DNA from: Symbiotaphrina buchneri
Lineage: Eukaryota; Ascomycota; Symbiotaphrinales; Symbiotaphrinaceae
Length of the DNA: 64,000 bases
Direction: 5' to 3'
NCBI GenBank assembly: GCA_001599915.1
Contig: BCIG01000008.1
Span: 734,598 to 798,597, forward strand
The notes beneath the pieces were generated by a model. It had not been told where the DNA came from. It saw only the letters and a program-made list of their open reading frames with translations, and searched no databases. Positions within the stretch are counted from its first letter, which is position 1. Every line of letters begins with the position of its first letter. Made by a program: the position numbers and the translations under genes. Positions 21,209 to 31,583 of the stretch are shown piece after piece.

Positions 21209-21664
21209 TGATGATGATCTCTGGACGCAGATATGGTGCCCCTGAGAACTAAGATGTAGATTAGATCCAGAATTATGAAGCAGATAAGATGCAATCTGCA
21301 ATTTTTCATCTGCGATCTGTACCTGTACCTGTGCCTGTAGATCATCGTCCATTTCGCAGATAAACGCGTGAATGACTCGTTAAAGATATGATAAGTGATC
21401 ATGATCGTAATGAATAAAGAACCTAAGATCCCAGAGCAAAGTGAATGCTAGACCTCTTCGCTGAAGTAGATGAGCAGGTGAATACAGCAAAGCTAATCTC
21501 AGGGCAGCAACTAATCTCAGATCAGATCAGGCATCAAGATTAATGCAGATGCAGATATGGATTGAACGTATCTCTATTCCCTTCCCAGATGGCAGGATCA
21601 TCTACCTTAGGTACCTTAGCTAAGGAAGACGATCAGGCGGAGGAGCAAGTGAATGCAGCAGATC

Positions 21665-21760
21665 TAATCTCAGAGCAGCCATCAAGCCTGATGCAGATGT
21701 AGATGCAGATGCAGACGTTGATGCAGATGCAGATGCCGATGCAGATGTAGATGTGGACTG
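21665..21760. repeat. GATGCA hexamer microsatellite, imperfect
   Basis: Runs of gatgcagatgcagatg are interrupted by gatgta, gacgtt and gatgcc variants. Confidence 0.8.
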
Positions 21761-21934
21761 ACGTGACTTAACTGGGCTTCACTGCTCATACTTATTTTCA
21801 TCATGCCAGATACTGGGTTAGATCTGTGTTGGATAGAGATTCTGGCATCTGTCAATGATGGACTTGGCCGGATGAGCTTTTGACAGACTGATCTGTCTAA
21901 AAACAATGGTCTGGAGGGTATGTCTTCGGCATAA

Positions 21935-22052
21935 GACCAAGGGATACCAGAGAGGCTGTCAAAGGTAATATGGAAAGGCAAAGGGCGCTGACAGACCAAG
22001 GAATACCGGAGAGGCTGTCAAAGGTGATATGGAAAGGCAAAGGGCGCTGACA
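21935..22052. repeat. 59-bp tandem duplication
   Basis: Two adjacent copies (21935-21993, 21994-22052) begin GACCAAGGRATACCRGAGAG and end AAAGGGCGCTGACA. They differ at only about three positions, all A/G transitions. Confidence 0.95.
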
Positions 22053-22498
22053 GCAAACAATCCGTTGGCCATGATGTTTGGCACGCACAAGGAGACACCC
22101 GGAAACCACGAGAACCTTTCACAAAGGGACCTGAATGTAGATGCAAAGATGCAAAACGACGCCAAATTTTACTTTGCTATGTACTAAGGTACATCCACCG
22201 CACTTTCCCTCCTTTCCCTCTACGAACAATGCGCCGTGACGGGGGAAAGAAAGCCAGAGACGGGAAACACCAAAAAAGAGCCAGATGAGCCACCACCACT
22301 TCCGCTCTCTGCCAGCCCCGGTGGAGAAACGATCAAGATTATCCATGTTATCACATTCCTACATGCTGCTGCTTCGCTTCTCCTTGTTGATTGCTCGCTT
22401 TCGAGTCTGCTAGTCGAGACTAGGAACGCCCCGAGATCATATCGAGAGGCCACGATCGTGCGTTTGGTTGTCCAGTTTTATGGTATCAGGCGGGTTGT

Positions 22499-23280
22499 TT
22501 AACATTCGCCTTGGGCACGGGAGTTCATCAGAAGGGCGACAATGAGACCATAAAGACCTGGCGGGTATATCAGTTGAGAACTTCGAAGGCTTGGCTAGTG
22601 ACATACCCAACACTTCAGCGAAAATGAGGATCAAAATCATGCCGACAAAGAGTCGTGGCTGCTGAGCAGAACCACGGACACCAGCATCACCCACGATACC
22701 AATAGCGAAGCTATACCAAATTAGCCAAGTCCTCTCGAAATTCACCTCTGGTCGAGGCAACCGCAGGATATCTTACCCAGCAGCCAAACCAGCCAACCCA
22801 ACAGACAATCCAGCGCCCAACTGAACAAAGCCAGTGTATAGAGGCAGTCTTTGTGACAGACCGTCCGAGATCAACACAGACACGACCAGACCGTAGATAC
22901 CAATGATACCAGCCATAATGACGGGGACGATGTCTAGAAGCCGTCAGTATCCATTTCAATGAACGTCCGGGGCTGAATCGGGTAGCATACTCTTTACGAT
23001 GAGATCAGGTCGAAGAACACCCATGGCCGCAATACCGACACCGGACTTGGCAGTCCCGTAAGAGGCGCCAAAGCAGGTGAAGACAATGGCGGCGGTGCAG
23101 CCCATTGCACCAAAGAAGGGGGCATAGACGGGGCTATTGACCAATCAGCATTCATTCCCAAAACCAGACCGAAGATGATGATTGAGCTCGTTGAGGCATT
23201 GCCCGAGGATGAGCTTATCCGAGAAGCAGCTCCGCGGAAGCAGGCAGAAGGGATCCGACTTACCAAAGATCGGAAGACAT
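22499..23280 (-). CDS. VMA3: V-type H+-ATPase proteolipid subunit c
   Basis: Subunit c forms the proton-carrying ring of the vacuolar V0 sector. Five exons (23264-23280, 22991-23133, 22777-22933, 22607-22710, 22499-22557) join in phase to 159 aa. The start is [17 protein letters not shown], followed by four transmembrane helices, [34 protein letters not shown], and the fourth helix with the proton-binding glutamate ([12 protein letters not shown], about E138). It ends MNSRAQGEC. It is more similar to VMA3 than to VMA11 or VMA16 in length and N-terminus. The first exon is only 17 nt. It is divergent from SNU13 across 459 bp. Confidence 0.95.
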
Positions 23281-23739
23281 CTCAGCGGATTATCAAAGAG
23301 TCTGGAAAGGCTCGATAGACTGCTTGTGAATTGAAGAAGAGGTAAGGGAAGCCGAGACGGAGATGGAGACGCTGGCAATGGGCGGAGGTGAGGTCGGTGG
23401 TGGATGGGTGGACGTGGAGTGTGGATGAGTGACGACGGAGAATGTCTGAGATCAAGACAGCTTTGGCTCCTTGGCGTGTATCACGTGGTTTGGGTTGGCC
23501 TGTCTCGTCAAACCGCACAAACTATTTTCCTCGGCGGAGCCTCATCAAAAAAAGTTCCCCGAGCTTCAATTCTTTCTTTTTGCGTCTCAGTCACCAAACA
23601 CTCTTCCGGTTCACGGCATTTCCAAAGGGCGAGCTACCGCAAGGAACCCTTGGACTCAACAATCTCTAGATTGCTTGATCATCTTCACCAACTCCTCCAT
23701 CTCAACAGACCACCTCAACCAAATCTTCCTTCTTCGACC
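23281..23739. promoter_or_regulatory. Divergent promoter VMA3 / SNU13
   Basis: 459 bp between the two start codons, containing pyrimidine-rich stretches and no other gene. Individual sites cannot be assigned by eye. Confidence 0.5.
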
Positions 23740-24170
23740 ATGGCCGAAAACCAAGGCGCAGGTACTTTTCGCCCTCCCCCAACACACATCCACCTCTAAC
23801 ATCACCTCCAGCCTGGCCGATCGCCGACCCGGCCCTCTCACAAGAGATCCTGGATCTCATCCAGCAAGCCTCGCACTACCGACAGCTCAAAAAGGGGGCC
23901 AACGAAGCAACCAAGACTCTGAATCGGGGTATCAGCGAGCTGATCGTGCTGGCCGCCGACACGTCGCCGCTGGCGATTTTGCTGCACCTGCCGCTGCTGT
24001 GCGAGGACAAGAACGTCCCCTATGTCTATGTGCCTAGTAAGACGGCGCTGGGCAGGGCGTGTGGTGTTAGTAGGGCGGTTATTGCGGCTAGCATTACGAC
24101 CAATGAGGCGAGTGAGCTGATGGGCCAGATTAGAGGCCTGAGGGATAAGGTTGAGAGGTTGATGATTTAG
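23740..24170 (+). CDS. SNU13: U4/U6.U5 tri-snRNP and box C/D snoRNP protein SNU13
   Basis: SNU13 (15.5K) binds kink-turns in U4 snRNA and box C/D snoRNAs. Exon 1 (23740-23761) encodes MAENQGA and one base. A 50-nt intron (GTACTT..CTCCAG) leads to exon 2 (23812-24170), giving 126 aa, the family size. The L7Ae fold is clear: [24 protein letters not shown] (RNA-binding loop), [39 protein letters not shown], then [15 protein letters not shown]. It is intact. It is a paralogue of NHP2 in the same core block. Confidence 0.97.
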
Positions 24171-24917
24171 AGAATTGCTGGGAGATAGTGGGAAGGGTTG
24201 CAAAGGCATGGACGCTCGAAGACGGCTTGTGACTCGGGTTGAGGGTGCTATCGGTCACAACTGCCGTTTCGCTACTTCATTGGCTTCATGCCATAAAGGT
24301 TCTTGCATACACTCGAGTCCTTAGCAAAATAGAGACTATCAACTTGACCGGTCAAGCCGAGCCAGTGAGCCAGATACAGCAATGATTTCTATGTTCATGC
24401 ACATCATACGGGCATCCTTGCCGTTCCCTCCATCCATCCTGCATCTTCAATGCGCAGTCGGCTTCTTGCAGACCGCGAGACGGCCCCAGCCCAGACGCAT
24501 TCTTTGCGGATATATAGCTTCCCGACCCAGGCCACCTCCTACGTCCCAATCAACTTCACGACTTCCTTGGGGTTCGTTCGACCCCCTGATCCATCAACAC
24601 TCCATGCAAAGGCCTGTTCCCTTCAAAAAGGGCCTAACAGAATACAATAACACAATCGAAAAGTCAAAAGTTGCCAAATGTGACAAGAAAAAGCGACACC
24701 TGTGCGCCTTTATCAAATGATACGCAGAAAGCAAGCGAAAATACCGGATAGGGTAAAGTACATAGATGCCACACGGGGACACTGAAGAAGTCTCTAATCG
24801 CAAGCATATGCAGAGCGCAAACGGATGATGACCGTAGACAAGGGTTCGGGATGCATAAGATACCGCCGAGTGTAGGATATAATGACTTTTGTTGGTGATC
24901 GGCCCGAAGAGGTACGA
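24171..24917. other. Intergenic, convergent 3' ends of SNU13 and MNN9
   Basis: No gene seen. Both 3' UTRs fall here. Confidence 0.4.
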
Positions 24918-26080
24918 TCATTCGTTATAGTGGTAGACCTGGAAGACGATTAGCTTGAAACAGACGGGAGAACATGGCTGCAACTCACAAAATAGTTCGG
25001 CAGTCCGAAAGAATCATAACCCAGTCTATGCGCCATCTTGGCAAAGCCTTCCGTTTCGATCAGATGATAGAATGAGAATGGAGGGAACATGGCCCCATCT
25101 CGATGCACCTCCGCTTTGACCAGCAATGCCGTTCCACCAACCCCATCCAATTTCACCTCCTGAGTCGGATCCGCTCCAGGGCCGGCGGTCATGTATGCCA
25201 TCAAACTCCGATATGTCGCCATCTCCGCGTATCCTTCGAGCAGAATGTCGTCTGGACCCATCTTCTCCGCTAGACTTTGAGCTGTGGAGCTGTCGATCCA
25301 GTTGTTGTAGTCATAAGGACGCACGGCCATTTCTTTTTTATTTGTATCGTAGTACCGTTGGAAGCAGTTTGGTGCGACGACAGCTTTATCATGAGATGCT
25401 AGATCCTCGATGAGGGTGGGAGGGGTCTCGATGATATCGCCATCAAGCCATAACACCCAAGCGGTGCTAGGACCCAACGTCGTGAATAATAGAGAATTCC
25501 TCGCACGAGCCATAGCGGCCCGACGAACTTTTTGATTCTCCATCTTATGTCTCTCCGCCTCATCTTGAGACGAAAGAGGAGGGTCGAAATCCTGACGTAT
25601 GATTATAACACTCGCGAATCGCTTCTTTTCCGGTCCTGACTGCGTCTTCGCGATAGCAGCCTGAAGTGCCTGTGTAGCTGAATTGCCCTCTCTTGTCTTT
25701 GGAATGATAAACCCCAAAGAGATCAACTCGTGGGGATATGACAGCTGAAGTAGATTATCCCAGTAACCCTGATAAAACCTCGCGAGGGGTGTAAGAATCA
25801 GAACGCTCTCCCGGTTGACGACAGGATCCGCCGAAGTGGTGAGGTTATTGAGATGATAATGTACTACAGGCGGTGGAGTTCGAAGTCCATTCTTATTCGG
25901 TGCTTGTTTTCGAAATGGTGATGCTGGCGGAGATAGAGGATTCGACGAGACGGTTTTTGGTCTCGACTTGACCGAAGGTGCGGAGGGCGATAGGATGAAG
26001 AACAGCGCGCCAATGAAGAGCACGGCGGCCAAGACTAATGTTAAAGGGTTGGATCTTCGTAATGATCGCGCCGCCCCCAT
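24918..26080 (-). CDS. MNN9: Mannan polymerase subunit, Mnn9-type glycosyltransferase
   Basis: A Golgi alpha-1,6-mannosyltransferase subunit (GT62, Anp1/Mnn9/Van1 family) that extends the N-glycan mannan backbone. Exon 1 is 24989-26080. A 50-nt intron precedes a 21-nt last exon (24918-24938) encoding VYHYNE, the usual C-terminus. Total 370 aa. It is a type II membrane protein: a short basic cytosolic tail, one TM helix (LTLVLAAVLFIGALFFIL, ~14-31), a Pro/Ser stem, then the catalytic domain from ~75. Marks include SVLILTPLARFYQGYWDNLL, a DxD-type LWLDGDIIETPP, VAPNCFQRYY and AMFPPFSFYHLIETEGFAKMA. Mnn9 rather than Anp1/Van1 is judged from the overall pattern. Confidence 0.93.
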
Positions 26081-27399
26081 TGTGAGAGGATTATATCGCT
26101 CGAAGTCGAGCAGGTGGACGGTCGTGTGCGGGCGGAGGGGGGGCTGTTGATGGCACCGTGGTCAGTAAGATCGAATCACGACGATAGACATTGCACATCG
26201 TCGATGAACGATGAACTCACCTTAGGCCCACGTGTAAGCCCTCAAAGAAGCTTATCAGTGACCAGAGAACGTGAGGATCTTGGTTGACGCGAAAAGAAAA
26301 AAAGAGTTTGCTGCAAATGTCTAAATTTCGATATCCGCTCGTGAATGCGCTAGCGAGGTTGCACGATCTGTCCGTTGGGAGATTGAAATGCCAGTACCTA
26401 AGGTAGTTGATGGGGCCTGAAGGGCTGGCCACCAGACGTCTAGCCAGACCGAACAGTCAGATGGAGGACGCAGGCATTCATGGACAAGGCACAATTCATG
26501 CTGGCACGAGAGTAGGTATCATGACAATGTTTTTTTGCGTGTAGGAAGTGAAAGTGTATGGACAAGCCAGGAGGAGTCCGTAGCGGCCAGATTGATTGGG
26601 TTCGAGTAGCTTCGTGTCGCAGTGACCTTGGGCCACTGGGATATTATTATTGCGGCTTAACCGAATCAAGGGATGACTCGCCCAAGCTGGCCACCTTTCG
26701 GGTCTAGGCGACAGCCACGGGGCGTGAAACAAGACTGCAAATCTCACGGTCCTACCGTGGGCACGCTGTGGTTTCAGCCTCTGCAGTAACGAGTACACGG
26801 TACTTCCATCGTACGGCGTCCACCGTCTTGACAGGGCATCTTTCATCGGAATGTCATCCATCATCTACTCCTGGCTACCTGCATCATCGAGTCCTTTTTG
26901 TCCTACGCACGAGATATCTAATCCGACATGACACGCAAATGCAATTTGTAGATGCTTGTTCGATTTGTTTAATTTCTCCATTACAGAGATAAAGTCTGTG
27001 TGACCTGCCAGCCATTTAGGGCCAGTAAAAAGCAATGCCACGGTAATGCCACCGAGAACAGCAGTGGTATCAAGCTCCCCTAAGAGCAATAAAAAGAGCC
27101 AGCCCCTTAGACCACCAGCAAAAGAGACAAACGCCAAATAATTCTTGAAGCATAATGTAGCAACGCAAGCCAAAGCAAATCAAGCAAAAATCAAGCAGCC
27201 CTGACCAAGCCAAGCCACCAGCGACTCCTTGTCCTGGTTAGCAGTCTTGACCGCCATACAATCAGTAGGCGCCCGCGGTGACCGACGAGTTGTGAGACCT
27301 CCTCAAGAAACGACGATGTAAACGACATCCATCGACGGAGGTGTGGTCAAACGAAAGTAGCACACTGAATTTCAACCCCTGCAAGCTGAATTGTCGAGT
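26081..27399. other. Intergenic, nothing recognised
   Basis: Promoter of MNN9 and 3' region of the next minus-strand gene. Short frames around 26.5-27.2 kb have no ATG starts or family similarity. Confidence 0.4.
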
Positions 27400-28539
27400 T
27401 CAGTCCTCCCAGATAGTCTCCAGATCGAAATCACCCCTTCTCTCCGCCCCACAAACGCTCCATCTCTTCCTCTTCTCCCTATCCCGAGGTCCCCAGCCAG
27501 TCCCAGATCCATTGCCAACCGTCCCTCTCCGTCTCCAGCTACTGCCACTAGAACTGTCGTCGGATGTTTCCGAAGAGTCAGACGCATCAGCAGCCGCCTT
27601 AAGCTTCGCGATCCTGTCGGCTTCCAACGCCGCCGCTTCCGCATCCGGTGAGTCGGGTATCGTTTCCAAGCTTGAGATACTAGGACTTCTAGATCTTGCA
27701 GATGTGGGTGTAGAAGGCATCGAGGAAGCGGATGAATAGGAGAACGAAAAGGATTGCGAACTGTATGGTGATGGAGAGATGAGACTGCTTGGATCATCGG
27801 ACGGATAAGCTTCGTTGTATTTCAGGGTACTGATGAGAGGTGACGAATGGTTGCGGGGAAGAGTAGTGGTAGGAGTATTGGCCGTGAACGCCTGCGGAAG
27901 CGATACTTGACGTAAAGGAGATGCAGGTCGGTAACGGCGCGGAAACGTATTGCTACCCGTGTAGCCAGTGTTGAGAGTTGGAAGCGGCGGGTGTAAACTC
28001 CTCATATTGAACATCTCCGATGCTCTCGGTGTATTCTCCATGTCCTCCAACTCCTCATTCTCCGCGACATCTTCAAGTTCGATCGCAGCTGCCAAAGGGC
28101 TAAGGTCCGGTGAAGCCTTTCTGAATTCTGGGAATGGCTCGTCTGTAGACCGCGGATGGACTGGCGGGCGTCGCCGACCGGGTGATCCAAGCGGACTTGA
28201 TGATCTGGGATAGGCGGGTGAGATGGAGGAGCGGTTATACACGTCGCCGAGGGGCATCGAGCGAGCCCTTGTCATCGGCGGAGCGACCAGGCTATTTGAA
28301 GACCTCGATCGGAGGTGGCTTCGTGAAAAAGGTGAGCGGTTTCGCGGGCGGAACGGTGTCGCTGTGATAGTTGGCGGCTGTATGGAAGCGTCCGGCACAG
28401 GATCGGTGTGTCGACGCGGATTCTCTGGCATTTGGAGCATCGGTTTGGAGAAATAGAGATCCTCTCGCGATCCTCTCTCGGCCAGTGTGGTAGGAGACAT
28501 GTTTGTCGTCGGAAGTAGCGGCGCAGTCATCGAAGACAT
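27400..28539 (-). CDS. Ser/Pro-rich conserved fungal protein (379 aa)
   Basis: A single-exon frame from ATG at 28539. Most of the protein is low-complexity Ser/Pro/Arg (SRSHLRSRSSNS, PRSSSPLGSPGRRRPP, many SP sites for proline-directed kinases). An acidic helix follows (IELEDVAENEELEDMEN), then a Ser-rich stretch, an Ala/Glu helix (DAEAAALEADRIAKLKAAAD) and a conserved-looking end KRWSVCGAERRGDFDLETIWED. I recall similar C-termini in uncharacterised ascomycete proteins. There is no enzyme domain. It is probably cytosolic or nuclear and phospho-regulated, but this is inference. Confidence 0.75.
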   Translation of the reverse strand: MSSMTAPLLPTTNMSPTTLAERGSREDLYFSKPMLQMPENPRRHTDPVPDASIQPPTITATPFRPRNRSPFSRSHLRSRSSNSLVAPPMTRARSMPLGDVYNRSSISPAYPRSSSPLGSPGRRRPPVHPRSTDEPFPEFRKASPDLSPLAAAIELEDVAENEELEDMENTPRASEMFNMRSLHPPLPTLNTGYTGSNTFPRRYRPASPLRQVSLPQAFTANTPTTTLPRNHSSPLISTLKYNEAYPSDDPSSLISPSPYSSQSFSFSYSSASSMPSTPTSARSRSPSISSLETIPDSPDAEAAALEADRIAKLKAAADASDSSETSDDSSSGSSWRRRGTVGNGSGTGWGPRDREKRKRWSVCGAERRGDFDLETIWED

Positions 28540-29725
28540 TTTCTGTTTTGATGCTATGACCCCGTCCGTGTTGTGATCAAAGGGCGCGCGGTCCGCAGCG
28601 GGATCCCTAAAGGGTCATCCAGCAAAGGGCGTGTCGAAGATGAGAAAAGGTCGAGACCCTTTCAGCTCGACGAATATCGATGGAGCTGAATACACGGTGA
28701 CTGGCCACGGTTGTAGGTGAGCAAGCCTTGAATTGTCACCCCTGCGTCACTCAGCAACGCCGTGTTCGGAGGGCTGCAGAACAATGTCGAAGTACTGGTA
28801 CGAGGTCGCGAGGTACACGACTCGACCAGAGCGAGATACTTCAGGGGTCGATGAGCAGCTGAAGAAGTCCAGAGCGTAAAGAGAAGAAGATAATATGAAG
28901 GGAAGATGAATCGACCTGCGACTCTATCTTTCCACAATTGCCAGACCGAGAAATGCAGTGGAAGGGCGGCGGGTTCGAAGAAGGTGAATCCGTGGAGTTC
29001 TTGCACGAAGGCCCCGTTTGGTGTGAAGGTTCACAATCCAAGACACAACCTCCTCCAGACTCGCCAGCCGCCGTGGGGGAAGCCGGCGGAATTCGCTTGC
29101 TTGACTTAGAGAGGCTTAGTGCTTTGCCGCTGGCTCCAATGGCCGGCCAGAACGGCCCACCGCCTGAGAGGGTCTGGAATGTCGATGGGTTAGGCAGCCA
29201 ATCATCAGACTCGCTTCACATGTCTTGTTTGTAGCGGCGACAAACAATCACAAACATTGAAACGTTGGCTCATTCCTTGACAGAGGTCAACATTGAAGGT
29301 AAGCTGAGGCGGTTACCCCATAATTCATCCATCCAATGACAAAACCCAAGATAAGGGAGGACATGGAAACCTGGCGGGGATCATGCGGGAATGGGCACAT
29401 GCAGTCTCCATCTGAAGAGGTCAGTTGGATTGGCGGCTATTTTCATGGTCATCTGAGACATGGGTTCGGCCGATCAATGCCTTCGAAGAACCACCTGGAA
29501 AATCATGTTCGGATCACTCCTCAGATATTATAGTCCTTCGTAAGGAAATACAAGCCCTGAAATGCAGTAAACAGGGTCTCCTTAATTCCAGAAATCCCAG
29601 GAAACCAGACCCATCAATTCATCTCCCGCACTCCGGCCATCACTTGGCTCCAGCGGGGCAGCCCTCTCCCCAACCTAGCATATGATGCCATCAAGACGAT
29701 CTTGATCAACGCCCATCAGAAGACC
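28540..29725. other. Intergenic, no confident gene
   Basis: No frame with family similarity. The 3' end of the F-box gene borders it at 29726. Confidence 0.4.
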
Positions 29726-31583
29726 CTAGCTACTGCTGCCACTTGCTCGTCCAAGATTACAAGCCGCATTCCCAATCCCCACTTCCACCCTTCTCAAGCC
29801 GGGCACCTTCAAAGCCGGATCGAAGCTGACAAGGACCAACGCGCGCTTGTCCGGTTCGTTTTTTGAGCCAGTCGCATAGACAATGGAACGTTCGTCTGCG
29901 GCCGCTTCCACGTTCCCGCTATAGCCGGGCGGGTTCATTATCTTCTCAATCTCAGACGGGGCATCAATAGGTGGAAACATGATTATATCCCCATATTCGA
30001 ATGTGTCGGTAGATTCTTCAATGATTTCGTCATCTTCTGACCTTCGACAATGAGAGACCAAGATATTGTCGGAATCTCTTCGGGGTGGCTTCAAGTCTCG
30101 GCTTCCCACGCGTATGCGGAGACATTGTTGCATCCGCCAGCCGCCGGATTTCGGAATGTGCGGATCGTCCACGAGGTCCAGAAACGAACGGCTACCGGGA
30201 TCGTATGTACGGAACTTCGTCTTGTTGAGAAGAAACTCGGGGGATTGAGCGTAGTTCCGGGAGAGGCTTTCGGGGTGTACATTGACCTCCAAGCGTTGCG
30301 GAGGAGGTAGATAGTTGTAGTTGTCATCCTTTGTAACCATGGTCCCTAGAATATCGCCCTGCGGAACTGGTCGACGCTCTGATGCTGCATTACTGGATCC
30401 CGGTATCGTGCTGTCGGTATCCTCGATCCGAGGCAGGATTTGTAAAGCCTCAATGTAATGCGTTCGTTCACTGGTACTTCCCCCGCCTAGCCATTCTCGA
30501 CGGGACTCTACGATCAGCAACTCTCCTGTACGTTCATCGGTCTTCATCTGTAGATTGGTCCAAGAGTCATTGATAGGTCCTTCGGCGTGTTGTCGCCTCC
30601 ACATCGGCTGCAAGACTTCAAGGTGCTCTTCTTTATTGGCTCCCAGCGGAATCCATTGACAATGATAAAGTGATGTCCAATCCACCTCTTCAACATCGAA
30701 CGAAGTCTGGTTGGATAGAGCGTAGAAATGATCCCGATGAATCTCAAAAGCAACCGTAGCACCAAGATCACAGCCGACAAAGTTCTGCAGCTGCCAGCCA
30801 ACGCCCAGACATTCCTGTTTCTCCATGTCATAAGCTTCAATGAACCACTCCCGATGGCCCATACTGCCCAGTTGGGAATGTGTACCATAGTACAGATACC
30901 TTTCCGTGTTGCGTACGAAGAGCCTCGTCCGGCTGGTTAACTGGATAGCAGCGCGAGCGTACGTGCTGGAACTTTCCGACTGATCACGGGTGTCAAAAGC
31001 AAGAAGCCAACATAATCCGGAAGCTTGTACTTCATGTAGACATGTCAGGATACCTTGGGAGTAATGCAGGAGTTCAAAGTGACCCGCCGATAGCCCCAAA
31101 TCAGCAACAGCCGTTCTGAACCTGATAGACTCAAGGGAAATGCATCGATCAACCTCTGATTTTTGAAGAGCATCGATAAGCCGAATTTTATCGCTCAACA
31201 AGCAACAGAGCGCACCTTCTGCGTAGAGGAACGAGGTGCAGTAGCCGATTAGTGAGATGGAGAACGGCCGAGCATTTGCAAAAGCCTGCCGTCTCTGGTA
31301 GGCTCTAAATAGAGTCCTACGATATCTGTCTTCGTCGTTGCTGGCTTTGCAAATTTGAGCCTCTTTCGTATAAGGTATGTCCCTCTACTTATAGTCAGTT
31401 TGAGACCCTAGGGGGTGGGGCTGCAATACCAACCTCAACACACTCCTTGCAGATGAGTTCTGCGGTGACATGGTACCGAAGCTGATTATCCACCAGGCTT
31501 AGATGAATCAGGTCTTCAAGATGAAGATATGAGGAAATTCTGATGATTATATCAAAAGGCAGACTGTTCAAATTCGCGGGCAT
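29726..31583 (-). CDS. F-box protein (602 aa)
   Basis: Exon 1 (31434-31583, 50 codons) encodes an F-box, LNSLPFDIIIRISSYLHLED, which would bind SKP1 of an SCF ubiquitin ligase. A 49-nt intron (GTTGGT...AAGTAG) joins in phase 0 to exon 2 (29726-31384, 552 codons). The remaining ~550 residues carry no repeat (no WD40 or LRR) that I recognise. They are beta-rich with Trp/Tyr/Phe-rich patches (CWLLAFDTRD, LGSMGHREWFIEAYDMEKQ), as in many fungal F-box proteins with large unknown C-termini. The target is unknown. The start is the first ATG before the F-box. Confidence 0.8.

Larger units (their letters stand above)
21209..22498. other. Repeat-rich intergenic region
   Basis: No gene seen. It holds several short repeats: ctgtacctgtacctgtgcctg near 21320, a (GATGCA)n tract near 21680-21760, and two related ~60-bp segments (gagcaggtgaatacagcaaagctaatctcag near 21470, gagcaagtgaatgcagcagatctaatctcag near 21642). 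A 59-bp tandem duplication is listed separately. Confidence 0.6.

Noticed and set aside
26865-27173. 102-aa hydrophobic minus-strand frame
   Set aside because: Starts with TTG and shows no conserved pattern.
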